Virus record (IMG/VR): IMGVR_UViG_3300034283_000153
Span: 1-34,909 of that record
From: a virus
DNA: 34,909 bases
Reading direction: 5' to 3' (one strand)
Shown in pieces: positions 16,579 to 22,424 of the stretch. Within the stretch, counting starts at the first letter, position 1; each line of letters opens with the position of its first letter. Below the pieces are notes generated by a model. That model did no database searches. It was not told the origin of the DNA and was given only the letters and a program-made list of their open reading frames with translations. Made by a program: the position numbers and the translations under genes.

Positions 16579-16662
16579 TCAAACCCCCATGGCCAGCATG
16601 ACGCCCCAGCCAGCAAAGATGGCAAAGCACAGGGCAGCTTCAAGAAAGTTTTTAATGTTCAT
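16579..16662 (-). CDS. 27-residue membrane peptide
   Basis: The peptide starts MNIKNFLEAALCFAIFAGWG and ends VMLAMGV, a single hydrophobic helix with a short basic N terminus. It has a strong ribosome site on the minus strand (AAGGAG at 16669-16674, six bases before ATG 16662). Its stop is two bases from the next start. The strong site and tight packing argue that it is a true gene. A role at the inner membrane early in infection, such as exclusion or host-takeover, is possible but not shown. Confidence 0.5.
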   Translation of the reverse strand: MNIKNFLEAALCFAIFAGWGVMLAMGV

Positions 16663-16706
16663 CTCATTCTCCTTTTGCCACCGTCAAGCCCCGGTGGCGT
16701 GGGCAT

Positions 16707-17354
16707 TCAAATGCGCTTGAGCAAGTTGGCGACCTGGCTGGGATGCCAGACACAGCCACCGCGAGGTGTCTCGATGCCACGGGCCTCCAGCACCTCGGCA
16801 ATGTCTCGCATGGTCTTGGCGCCAGTCTTGGCGATGATCTCGCGCACCACTGGACCCACGCGCTCGGCGTAACGATCAGCCTTGGCCTGCAGCTTGGCAA
16901 TGCCAGCAGCGCTGCCCAGCTCGGGTGTCGGGCAGCCCAGCTTGCGACCCTGTGCCTTGATCTGTGCCAACGCTGCCTTGGTCCGCTCGCTGATCTTGCG
17001 TGCCTCCAGCTCGGCGAACACGGCCATCATCTGCAAGAAAGTGCGGTCAGCCTCGGGCATGTCAGCGCACACAAACGGCACGCCTGACTCCAGCAGGCCG
17101 CTGATGAAGTGGACGTTACGGGCCAGACGGTCCAGCTTGGCGATCACCAAGATGGACTTTGTACGCTTGGCCAGGCTCAGTGCATGAGCCAGCTGCTCGC
17201 GGTCGTTCTTGCGGCCAGACTCCACCTCAGTGAACTCGGCCACCAGTTCGGCCTGGCCGATGTGCTTGGCCACAGCTGCACGCTGGGCATCCAAGCCCAA
17301 GCCGGACATGCCTTGGCGGTCTGTGGAAACGCGATAGTAAGCGACGAATTTCAT
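16707..17354 (-). CDS. Small serine recombinase (resolvase/invertase family)
   Basis: The protein has 215 residues. YYRVSTDRQ places the nucleophile at Ser10. The later motifs ILVIAKLDRLARN and FAELEARKISERTKAAL are the arginine and helix-E regions of serine recombinases. The C-terminal part (about 150-215) ends TMRDIAEVLEARGIETPRGG, then a Trp-containing helix-turn-helix-like unit. It is far shorter than large serine integrases (450 aa or more) and close to resolvases. It could resolve genome multimers, invert a segment or mediate a rare integration. I saw no inverted crossover sites near it. Its ribosome site AAGGAG overlaps the TAA of the upstream gene. Confidence 0.85.
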   Translation of the reverse strand: MKFVAYYRVSTDRQGMSGLGLDAQRAAVAKHIGQAELVAEFTEVESGRKNDREQLAHALSLAKRTKSILVIAKLDRLARNVHFISGLLESGVPFVCADMPEADRTFLQMMAVFAELEARKISERTKAALAQIKAQGRKLGCPTPELGSAAGIAKLQAKADRYAERVGPVVREIIAKTGAKTMRDIAEVLEARGIETPRGGCVWHPSQVANLLKRI

Positions 17355-17364
17355 GGTGATCTCC

Positions 17365-17592
17365 TTATGTTCCGCGAGTGCCCCATTCGGGCATGTTCAT
17401 GGTCAACTCAATGGCAGTCCAGCACATCTGGTGGCGCTGGATCTCGCCTGCCATGAACCGACGATAGTCGGCCAGGGCGCGGGTCAGCTCGGCCACTCTG
17501 GTCAGGTTCCAGTCGGTGGGCTTGGCCAGGGCGTAACCCTGAGCGCGTTTGAGGTTGCCCTCAAGGGTCTGCAGGTTGCGGATGTGGCACAT
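17365..17592 (-). CDS. Small helical protein of the leftward operon
   Basis: The 75 residues start CHIRNLQTLEGNLKRAQGYA and are helical and basic, with Trp-containing segments (TDWNLTR, QMCWTAIEL). No known domain. ATG 17592 follows the preceding stop by one base (TGACATG), and the TAA stop merges with the ribosome site of the serine recombinase gene, tying the two in expression. Function unknown. Confidence 0.6.
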   Translation of the reverse strand: MCHIRNLQTLEGNLKRAQGYALAKPTDWNLTRVAELTRALADYRRFMAGEIQRHQMCWTAIELTMNMPEWGTRGT

Positions 17593-17593
17593 G

Positions 17594-17785
17594 TCAGACG
17601 CCCTGCTGCAGAATGCTCTGCAGGTTCTCGATAGTGCTGCGACGACCCAGCCACACAGACCGCTGGCTGACGCTGTTCTTTCGGGTGATGGCGATGATCA
17701 CAGCGCCGCCAGTGCTGCCAGGGAAGACCTGGTGGCCAGGCAGCGCCTTGATGGCGTTGATGAGTTGCTGCTCTTGGTTGGTCAT
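17594..17785 (-). CDS. Small protein of the leftward operon
   Basis: This is a 63-residue product from ATG 17785 (MTNQEQQLINAIKALPGHQV, ending TIENLQSILQQGV). The middle is a short beta-like stretch (GGAVIIAITRKN) followed by basic residues. A longer form starting at 17887 would run back into the upstream gene and has no ribosome site. ATG 17785 is two bases past the previous stop. I do not recognise the family. Confidence 0.6.
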   Translation of the reverse strand: MTNQEQQLINAIKALPGHQVFPGSTGGAVIIAITRKNSVSQRSVWLGRRSTIENLQSILQQGV

Positions 17786-17787
17786 GA

Positions 17788-18048
17788 TTAAGCCTCCAAC
17801 TTGTAGCCGAACATGAAGGCTGGCAAGGACTGCTTGCGGATCAGGCTGGCGCGTGTGCTGGGGTGCATAAGCGCGACATCCATCCATTTGTTGTGGGCTT
17901 CGATGGCGACATCATGCTCAAGCATTGCGGCTTGGGTCAGCTTGTCATTGCCACCGAATGTGACGGCGTACAGGGCATGGCGTGTCAGTGCCAATTTGGC
18001 AGCGTGGCGTGCTGCTATAGCGCGGTTGATGGCTTGAGTCTTGGTCAT
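17788..18048 (-). CDS. First gene of the leftward early operon, unknown
   Basis: The 86 residues start MTKTQAINRAIAARHAAKLA, are Ala/His-rich and helical, and end AFMFGYKLEA. ATG 18048 is preceded on the minus strand by AAGGAG about 5-6 bases away. It is the first gene after the candidate leftward promoter (18093-18120). Being first suggests an immediate-early function such as host takeover or regulation, but no motif is visible. Confidence 0.65.
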   Translation of the reverse strand: MTKTQAINRAIAARHAAKLALTRHALYAVTFGGNDKLTQAAMLEHDVAIEAHNKWMDVALMHPSTRASLIRKQSLPAFMFGYKLEA

Positions 18049-18092
18049 CGTCTTCTCCTTGTGAGCGTCATCTGCTCGGTTGCGATGGACGT

Positions 18093-18120
18093 ATCTTAAC
18101 ACATAACCGATATCGGTCAA
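18093..18120 (-). promoter_or_regulatory. Leftward early promoter (sigma70-like)
   Basis: Read on the minus strand: TTGACC (18120-18115, five of six matches), a 16-base spacer, then TAAGAT (18098-18093, four of six). It lies 45 bases before the first leftward start codon and is the only good match in the divergent gap. Confidence 0.65.
18106..18117. promoter_or_regulatory. Perfect 12-bp palindrome (candidate operator)
   Basis: ACCGATATCGGT is its own reverse complement and lies between, and partly over, the -35 and -10 of the leftward promoter. A dimeric repressor bound here would block that promoter. The ribbon-helix-helix protein encoded at 18223 or the winged-helix protein at 16188 are candidate binders. 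Confidence 0.6.
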
Positions 18121-18188
18121 CAACCACCCAAACAAACTATTTTCTAGGTGCTTACCCTAATAAACCGACAAATCTGCGATGCCCCATG

Positions 18189-18215
18189 TTGCCCCCGCTA
18201 TCACGCCGCTATACT
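18189..18215 (+). promoter_or_regulatory. Rightward early promoter, apparently giving a leaderless mRNA
   Basis: TATACT (18210-18215, five of six matches) has TTGCCC (18189-18194) 15 bases upstream, a slightly short spacer. A start 7-8 bases downstream of the -10 falls on or next to the A of ATG 18223. No Shine-Dalgarno sequence sits before that ATG. Confidence 0.45.
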
Positions 18216-18222
18216 TCTGGGC

Positions 18223-18414
18223 ATGGAAAACAAACGCATCCCGTTTCTTGTGCGGTTACACAAGGACAGCCGTGAGCTGCTCACCAAGGCCGCTGAAGAC
18301 CAGCGCCGCAGTGTCAGCTCAATCATTGACCAGTGTGTGCGCGACCAGCTGCAGACCAAGTACGGAGAGCTGCAGCCGCGCCTGCAGCGCTTTCTGATGG
18401 GGGCCAAGCAGTGA
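18223..18414 (+). CDS. Ribbon-helix-helix (Arc/CopG-like) protein
   Basis: The 63 residues are arranged as a beta strand (RIPFLVRLHKD) followed by two helices (SRELLTKAAEDQRRSVSSII, then DQCVRDQL). This is the order of a ribbon-helix-helix DNA-binding dimer, including the turn RRSVSS. It is the first gene of the rightward operon and next to a palindromic operator, so autoregulation or control of the divergent promoter is likely. Starts upstream (TTG 18148) would run through the promoter. ATG 18223 is preferred although it has no ribosome site. Confidence 0.8.
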   Translation: MENKRIPFLVRLHKDSRELLTKAAEDQRRSVSSIIDQCVRDQLQTKYGELQPRLQRFLMGAKQ

Positions 18415-18587
18415 CACACGACGAAGCCACCAAGCTGCTGGACATGGCCAAGGATGGCCAGCCAGTGCCAGAGGATGTTCTCACCGAGGCGCTCTACATG
18501 ACTGGGGACGGTGCCTGCTGGCGCGACATGCCCTGCGCTGACATCGAAGAATTCCTGGCCGACATGCGCAAGGCAGGCTTGCTGTGA
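18411..18587 (+). CDS. Small acidic protein, rightward operon
   Basis: The 58 residues from GTG 18411 overlap the RHH stop as GTGA (THDEATKLLDMAKDGQPVPE, ending FLADMRKAGLL). Helical and acidic, with a CWRDMPC segment. No known domain. Coupling on both sides (GTGA 18411 and GTGA 18584) supports translation. Function unknown. Confidence 0.6.
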   Translation: MTHDEATKLLDMAKDGQPVPEDVLTEALYMTGDGACWRDMPCADIEEFLADMRKAGLL

Positions 18588-19009
18588 GCGCCGCCATCTA
18601 CTTTGTGGTGCCCGGCGCACCGCATGGCAAGGGCAGGCCCAGAGCAAGCAGCCGGGGCGGCTTTGTGCGCATGTACACGCCTGCAGCAACGCAGGCATAC
18701 GAAACACTGATCGCCAAGCAGGCAGCATTTGCGCGTGGTGACTGGCCCGTGATGGCCACACCCATGAGCCTGCGCGTGGCGGCCTATCATCCCATCCCTG
18801 CCAGCTGGAGCAAGCGCAAGCAGCAGCAGGCTTTGGCCGGCGATCTGATACCCGGCAAGCCAGACCTGGACAACGTGGCCAAGGCCGTGCTGGACGCGCT
18901 CAACGGCGTGGTCTACCTGGACGACAAGCAGGTGGTGCGCCTGGTGGCCGAGAAGAGATACAGCTTTGAGCCTCGGGTCGAAGTCTATGTGCATGAGGTA
19001 CTGAAGTGA
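18584..19009 (+). CDS. rusA: RusA-type Holliday junction resolvase
   Basis: The protein has 141 residues. VPGAPHGKGRPRAS near the N terminus, KPDLDNVAKAVLDALNG (92-108) and YLDDKQVV (111-118) are the RusA signature. Asp94, Asp96 and Asp113/114 are the likely metal ligands. RusA enzymes are dimers that cut four-way junctions symmetrically; here it would process recombination intermediates made by RecT and the exonuclease, or debranch DNA before packaging. GTG 18584 overlaps the previous stop. Confidence 0.92.
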   Translation: MSAAIYFVVPGAPHGKGRPRASSRGGFVRMYTPAATQAYETLIAKQAAFARGDWPVMATPMSLRVAAYHPIPASWSKRKQQQALAGDLIPGKPDLDNVAKAVLDALNGVVYLDDKQVVRLVAEKRYSFEPRVEVYVHEVLK

Positions 19010-19185
19010 AGAACATCAATTTGAACGGCTCGCCCAAGCACTCGCACCAGCTCAAGTTCTGCGACAAGTGCGAGACAAAGCAGCCACCAGAGGGCGGCGT
19101 GCAGATGAGGCCTGGCCGCTGGTACTGCGCCCAATGCTGGCTCAGACGCAACCGCAAGGAAGAGAAACTGAAAGGCAAGCCATGA
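19006..19185 (+). CDS. Small zinc-ribbon protein
   Basis: The 59 residues from GTG 19006 overlap the rusA stop (GTGA). Two Cys pairs, CDKC (19-22) and CAQC (41-44), are separated by 18 residues with GGVQMRPGRWY between them, a treble-clef or ribbon-like zinc site. A basic tail follows (LRRNRKEEKLKGKP). It probably binds nucleic acid or a polymerase partner. It overlaps the next gene by ATGA (19182-19185). Confidence 0.7.
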   Translation: MKNINLNGSPKHSHQLKFCDKCETKQPPEGGVQMRPGRWYCAQCWLRRNRKEEKLKGKP

Positions 19186-19349
19186 ACTGCTGTGACGATT
19201 ACGGCAATTGCCGACAGGGCCGTGATTGCCCGATACGCAAGCAATTGGAAAACGAAAAGCCAACCCCGGCTGATGGGCAGTTGGTATGGGCTGTGCTGGG
19301 ATTCATTGTCCTGATGCTTGGGCTGTTGACATTGAGGAGTTGTTTGTGA
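19182..19349 (+). CDS. Cys-rich small membrane protein
   Basis: The 55 residues begin MNCCDDYGNCRQGRDCPIRK, with five cysteines in the first 16 residues. A short linker leads to one membrane helix (about 36-50, VWAVLGFIVLMLGLL) and a final Cys. ATG 19182 overlaps the zinc-ribbon gene stop. Similar NCxxGxxCP headings occur in small phage proteins near replication genes (from memory). Function unknown; a membrane-tethered metal- or thiol-binding head is the visible design. Confidence 0.6.
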   Translation: MNCCDDYGNCRQGRDCPIRKQLENEKPTPADGQLVWAVLGFIVLMLGLLTLRSCL

Positions 19350-19552
19350 GAGACACGATAGAACTATGCAAAACAGTTGGTTTTCCGTTGATGTCCTTTG
19401 AGGGCGTGACATACGTTTCACCCGAACTGGAGCGCCTTGTTGCCCTTGTTCGTGCTGATGAGCGTGAGGCGTGTGCTGCTTTGGCTGAAAAGCTGGAGTG
19501 GGCGGACAACAAAGGAGTGGCAAGCGCCATTCAAGCAAGGGGACAGGCATGA
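19346..19552 (+). CDS. Small protein with EREACA motif
   Basis: The 68 residues from GTG 19346 overlap the previous stop as GTGA. It contains SPELERLVALVRADEREACA and then LAEKLEW. The ADEREACA helix recurs in many uncharacterised Gram-negative phage proteins. No function is known to me. The stop overlaps the next start (ATGA 19549). Confidence 0.6.
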   Translation: MRDTIELCKTVGFPLMSFEGVTYVSPELERLVALVRADEREACAALAEKLEWADNKGVASAIQARGQA

Positions 19553-20013
19553 GAAAGCGCAGCAAGTACAAGCCCCGGCCAATGCTGGCCAACCCGGTGC
19601 AGTGGGTGCTTGGAGGCTTCCAGCCCATGCGTGAGAACGAACACATCACCAGCCTGCAGATCAAGAACCACGCAGCGCTGCTCGACATGGCGCAGGGCCG
19701 TGGCAACAGGGACAGCATTGACGTGCTGATCGCGTGCATGAACGTGGCCGAGGCGCTGTACCGGATCAACCCAGAGCTGGGCCTGCAGTATTGCGTTGAG
19801 ATCCGTGCAGCCCAAGACGCCATCGTGGCCATGTCACGCCGTGGCATTGAGAAGGGCAAGTTCCTGTTCACCGGGCCAGAGCTGCAGGCCATGAACACGG
19901 GCATGGAGGTGCATGACGCCCAGCTGGACGCCTGCGTCATTGCCGAGCTGGAGAAGGCGCTCGACCTGGTGGCCAGAGAGATTCGCTACAAGAAAGTGAG
20001 GGTGATCGCATGA
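19549..20013 (+). CDS. Conserved phage protein of unknown function (about 154 aa)
   Basis: It has 154 residues from ATG 19549 (RKRSKYKPRPMLANPVQWVL), with a very basic N terminus and then a helical body (RDSIDVLIACMNVAEALYRI, ALDLVAREIRYKK). I recognise it only as a family of hypothetical proteins seen in proteobacterial phages and prophages. An upstream start at 19498 overlaps the previous gene and is not needed. The ATGA overlap with the sigma-like gene at 20010 links their expression. Confidence 0.65.
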   Translation: MRKRSKYKPRPMLANPVQWVLGGFQPMRENEHITSLQIKNHAALLDMAQGRGNRDSIDVLIACMNVAEALYRINPELGLQYCVEIRAAQDAIVAMSRRGIEKGKFLFTGPELQAMNTGMEVHDAQLDACVIAELEKALDLVAREIRYKKVRVIA

Positions 20014-20453
20014 CCGGCTTTGCATCGCCCTATTACGGCAAGCTGATGACCGCGCAACTGCCAAGCGAGGTCAAGCGCATTTGGTACACCCGCGACGATG
20101 AGCTGCCAGAGTTGCCACGCCACCGCTGGTCATTTGAGCTGCAGTCCGACATGGAGCAGGTCGAGCAGCGCGAGCTGGTCGTCAAGCTGCTGGAGACAAT
20201 CTGCTTCACCGACCGTGAGGATCTGGTCGTGCAAATGCTTGTGATGGACGGAGCAACCTTAGAAGAAGCCGGGCAAGAGCTTGGCGTCACCAAGGAGCGC
20301 ATCAGGCAGATCTACATGAAGGCCATGCGAAAGGCCAGAACCCGGCAAAAATCAGTCACCGGGGCCCAGCTGTGGCACATGGACTGCGAGGTGACAACCT
20401 GGCGGCACTACAGCTGGGAGCAACAACAAAACAGACGGAGAACAAACACATGA
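20010..20453 (+). CDS. Sigma-70 region 4-like DNA-binding protein
   Basis: The protein has 147 residues. Residues about 64-112 (ICFTDREDLVVQMLVMDGAT, LEEAGQELGVTKERIRQIYM, KAMRKAR) match sigma region 4, including the helix-turn-helix that reads the -35 element and the ERIRQI turn. Regions 2 and 3 are absent, so it cannot be a complete sigma factor. Such stand-alone proteins can act as promoter-specific activators. It ends the front half of the early operon and could switch on late genes. The C-terminal tail is basic and Gln/Arg-rich. Confidence 0.8.
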   Translation: MTGFASPYYGKLMTAQLPSEVKRIWYTRDDELPELPRHRWSFELQSDMEQVEQRELVVKLLETICFTDREDLVVQMLVMDGATLEEAGQELGVTKERIRQIYMKAMRKARTRQKSVTGAQLWHMDCEVTTWRHYSWEQQQNRRRTNT

Positions 20454-20674
20454 GCAAGCTCAAGACAGCAACCATTCCTGACCACCACAAGGTGCAGGCA
20501 AAAATCATCCTGAACGAAGCTATCGACGAGCAGCCAGACACCGTGATCGTGCTGTGCTTCTGGAAGGACAAGGGCCAGTTCAAGATCAAGAGCTCCACCG
20601 CATCCGACCGGCTCATGGTCATTGGTGCGCTGGAGGAAGCCAAGAGCAAATTCATCCTGGACGGCTACGCATGA
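20450..20674 (+). CDS. Small protein of early operon
   Basis: The 74 residues from ATG 20450 overlap the previous stop (ATGA). The order is a short basic start, a helix (KVQAKIILNEAIDEQ), a beta hairpin (TVIVLCFWKDKGQFKIKSS) and a final helix. It looks like a small alpha/beta fold. No family recognised. It is coupled to the next gene by ATGA at 20671. Confidence 0.6.
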   Translation: MSKLKTATIPDHHKVQAKIILNEAIDEQPDTVIVLCFWKDKGQFKIKSSTASDRLMVIGALEEAKSKFILDGYA

Positions 20675-20883
20675 GCCTCTCGCATCACCAGGTTTTCATG
20701 CTCAAGCACTTCGCCATGGGCTGGAAGTTCAAGCTGGACAACAAGGTCAACGGCAGCTGGACAACGTACTGGTCGCTGCGCCGCCGTGGCTTGGTTGACG
20801 CTGGCAGCGTGGTCACCGCGCTCGGTCGCAAAGTGCTGGCCAAACAGCTGCAGCTGCAGGCCAAGCGCGAGGCTGGAAAATGA
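20671..20883 (+). CDS. Small winged-helix-like protein
   Basis: The 70 residues are: helix (HHQVFMLKHFAMGWKF), then TYWSLRRRGLVDAGSVVTAL followed by GRKVLAKQLQ. The pattern 'W-x-L-x-R-R-G-L-V ... V-T-x-L-G-R' is typical of the recognition helix and wing of small winged-helix proteins used for DNA binding. ATG 20671 overlaps the previous stop. Proposed as a DNA-binding accessory of replication or regulation; moderate confidence in the fold. Confidence 0.6.
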   Translation: MSLSHHQVFMLKHFAMGWKFKLDNKVNGSWTTYWSLRRRGLVDAGSVVTALGRKVLAKQLQLQAKREAGK

Positions 20884-21113
20884 AGCGACCATGGAAACCA
20901 GACAGACCAAAGCACACAGGGCCGCTGGAGCCCGACATGACCATCATCTTGATGGGACACGCACGCGAGCTGCTGACAACTTGGGAATTTACCAAGGACA
21001 AGCAGCTGGTGGACAGGCACCTGGCCACAATGGACAAGCGCCATGGCAAGGGAGCCGAGGAGCGCGTGCGGCAGTACATGCGACAGGTGGCCAAGCATGA
21101 GCGCTGTGCCTGA
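20880..21113 (+). CDS. Small basic protein preceding the replication gene
   Basis: This 77-residue basic protein (KRPWKPDRPKHTGPLEPDMT start; DKRHGKGAEERVRQYMRQVA near the end) is predicted helical. It overlaps the previous gene by ATGA and the next one by 17 bases. No domain recognised. Position just before the initiator suggests an early replication-linked role, by context only. Confidence 0.55.
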   Translation: MKRPWKPDRPKHTGPLEPDMTIILMGHARELLTTWEFTKDKQLVDRHLATMDKRHGKGAEERVRQYMRQVAKHERCA

Positions 21114-22068
21114 CAACATCGTGCCATTTGCGCTGCCCAAGAAGCCGCGCATCAAGGAAAAGGACGCGCCGCCAGACCAGCGCAAGGTGGCCGTGCTGCC
21201 GATCAGGGCTGTGTTTGACAAGGAGCTGACCCACGGCGCTCTGACGGCGCTGGCGGCTCTGTGCGCGTACTGCAACCGGGCAGGCATCACATGGGTCAGC
21301 CAGACCAGGCTGGCCAGCGAGCTTGGCATCACCCAGCAAGCCGTGGCCAAGCAGTTCAGGCAGCTCAAGGACAGGGGTTACCTGCAGATCGTCAAGCAAG
21401 GGTTCAAGGGCCAAAGGACAGCCACCCTGCGCGTGATCTATGACCCATCAATCACAGCCGAGGATGCCATCACCATGGTGTCCAACAAAGAGGACGCCAG
21501 GCCACCGTACATGAAGGAGGAGCAAGCCAAACAGATGCAAGAACAATCAGACCCAGAAGGACAGCGGCGCATCGCACAGCTGATCGCCAAAGCACTCAAG
21601 AACCCCAACCCCAAACCGGAGAGAACCATGCCCAAATCAGGCGAAACCAGAGCAGTCAGAGAGGTCAAAGAAGCCATGGCCAAAGCCAAATCCAAGCGTC
21701 AACAGCCTGTGGATAAGTCGTCCATTCACAACCCCCAGGTTGTACAACTGAAAGACCAATCAGAACCCTCCATTCACAACCTGGAGGTTGTAGCTAATAA
21801 CAACCTGGGAGTTGTGCTTAACACGGATATTGAACATAGAGAAGAGTATATAAAGAGTAAAGGTAAAGATAAGGTTTTTAATAAACTTAATGTTCTGCAC
21901 AACCTTGAAGTTTCTGACTTCGACTTTCTGATTGACAGCAAGATGAAGCCCGACCAGATCGAAGATGCGCTGGCCACACTGCTGCCGCTGTTCTCAGCCG
22001 AGGGTCTGACGCCGACCAGCAAGGTGCTGACCGACAGCATCCTGCAACTGCACCGGGACACGCGATGA
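21097..22068 (+). CDS. Replication initiator-like protein (lambda O-like organisation)
   Basis: The protein has 323 residues from ATG 21097. The N-terminal winged helix (about 35-115) contains GITWVSQTRLASELGITQQA, then VAKQFRQLKDRGYLQIVKQG, a clear DNA-binding module. The middle (about 120-240) is polar and repetitive, with HNPQVV, HNLEVV, NNLGVV and HNLEV encoded by DNA repeats. The C-terminal part (about 270-323) is a helical domain (MKPDQIEDALATLLPLFSAE). No ATPase or polymerase motif is present. The DNA inside the gene carries a DnaA box, palindromic iterons and an AT-rich stretch, the arrangement of lambda O. It is the last convincing gene of the early operon. I see no separate helicase-loader gene. 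Confidence 0.75.
   Translation: MSAVPDNIVPFALPKKPRIKEKDAPPDQRKVAVLPIRAVFDKELTHGALTALAALCAYCNRAGITWVSQTRLASELGITQQAVAKQFRQLKDRGYLQIVKQGFKGQRTATLRVIYDPSITAEDAITMVSNKEDARPPYMKEEQAKQMQEQSDPEGQRRIAQLIAKALKNPNPKPERTMPKSGETRAVREVKEAMAKAKSKRQQPVDKSSIHNPQVVQLKDQSEPSIHNLEVVANNNLGVVLNTDIEHREEYIKSKGKDKVFNKLNVLHNLEVSDFDFLIDSKMKPDQIEDALATLLPLFSAEGLTPTSKVLTDSILQLHRDTR
21708..21914. other. Predicted replication origin inside the initiator gene
   Basis: Order: TGTGGATAA (21708-21716), a perfect reverse DnaA box; then 16-bp palindromic iterons ACAACC-N4-GGTTGT at 21728-21743 and 21776-21791, with a one-mismatch copy (ACAACC-N4-AGTTGT) at 21800-21815, spaced 48 and 24 bases. An AT-rich, purine-skewed stretch (about 21830-21893) follows, then a degenerate fourth copy at 21899. 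Lambda ori has the same logic: iterons within O followed by an AT-rich, purine-asymmetric unwinding zone. Confidence 0.7.
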
Positions 22069-22178
22069 GCAAAGCCTCAGCAAGGCCTCTAATCGGGCCT
22101 ACAAGCCACGATCACCACATAGGCAAGGCATGGGTAGCCACGCAATGCGTTAAGCGCTCCTGCGGCCTTGTGTCGTGT

Positions 22179-22216
22179 TTGTCCAGAACCCAAACGAACG
22201 TATGGGAATTGGACAA
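22179..22216 (+). other. Two-tier hairpin
   Basis: TTGTCCA (22179-22185) pairs with TGGACAA (22210-22216). Inside it CCCA (22189-22192) pairs with TGGG (22203-22206), leaving a symmetrical 3x3 internal loop and a 10-base apical loop. It may be a regulatory RNA structure, a single-strand initiation site or a protein-binding inverted repeat. Confidence 0.5.
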
Positions 22217-22317
22217 GACCCGGTGCCACCTCAACGCGCGCGTCAGCCTGCGCGGTATCGCCTGCGGGTGCGGCTGCGCGAGGACACCCCTTGCCCCCCC
22301 GGTCCGGCCTGGGTCGG

Positions 22318-22338
22318 TGGGGGCCTCCCCCAATTTTT
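22318..22338 (+). terminator. Rho-independent terminator of the early operon
   Basis: TGGGGG (22318-22323), loop CCT, CCCCCA (22327-22332), then ATTTTT. It follows the rightward early operon and precedes the SSB-like/terminase genes, so it would separate early from late transcription. The stem is short but all G-C. Confidence 0.6.
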
Positions 22339-22389
22339 CCCCAGCTTTTCCTAAAAAAGGTAAAGCCTGGACTTTTCCCCACTTTTTCC
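22335..22389 (+). repeat. Pair of 17-bp direct repeats
   Basis: TTTTCCCCAGCTTTTCC (22335-22351) and TTTTCCCCACTTTTTCC (22373-22389) agree at 15 of 17 positions, 38 bases apart. The second runs into the DnaA-box match TTTTCCACA. Between them GCTTT (22344-22348) can pair with AAAGC (22362-22366). They may be protein-binding iterons controlling the next operon. Confidence 0.45.
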
Positions 22390-22424
22390 ACAACTTTGTA
22401 AACTAGCCAAACGAAAGGATTTTT

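Larger units (their letters stand above)
22069..22424. other. 356-base probably non-coding structured region
   Basis: An open frame (22065-22406) starts with an ATGA overlap on the initiator gene, but its product is Cys/Pro-rich, lacks any domain, and its end would be crossed by a strong terminator hairpin. I treat the block as mainly non-coding. It holds a two-tier hairpin (22179-22216), GC-rich complementary stretches (about 22227-22275), a terminator (22318-22338), a further hairpin (22344-22366), two 17-bp direct repeats and a DnaA-box match TTTTCCACA (22384-22392). A translated 113-aa protein remains possible. Confidence 0.5.

Noticed and set aside
22065-22406. 113-residue frame after the initiator gene as a firm gene
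   Set aside because: Despite the ATGA overlap, the product has odd Cys/Pro/Arg composition and no domain, and it crosses a terminator hairpin. Kept only as a possibility in the non-coding block.
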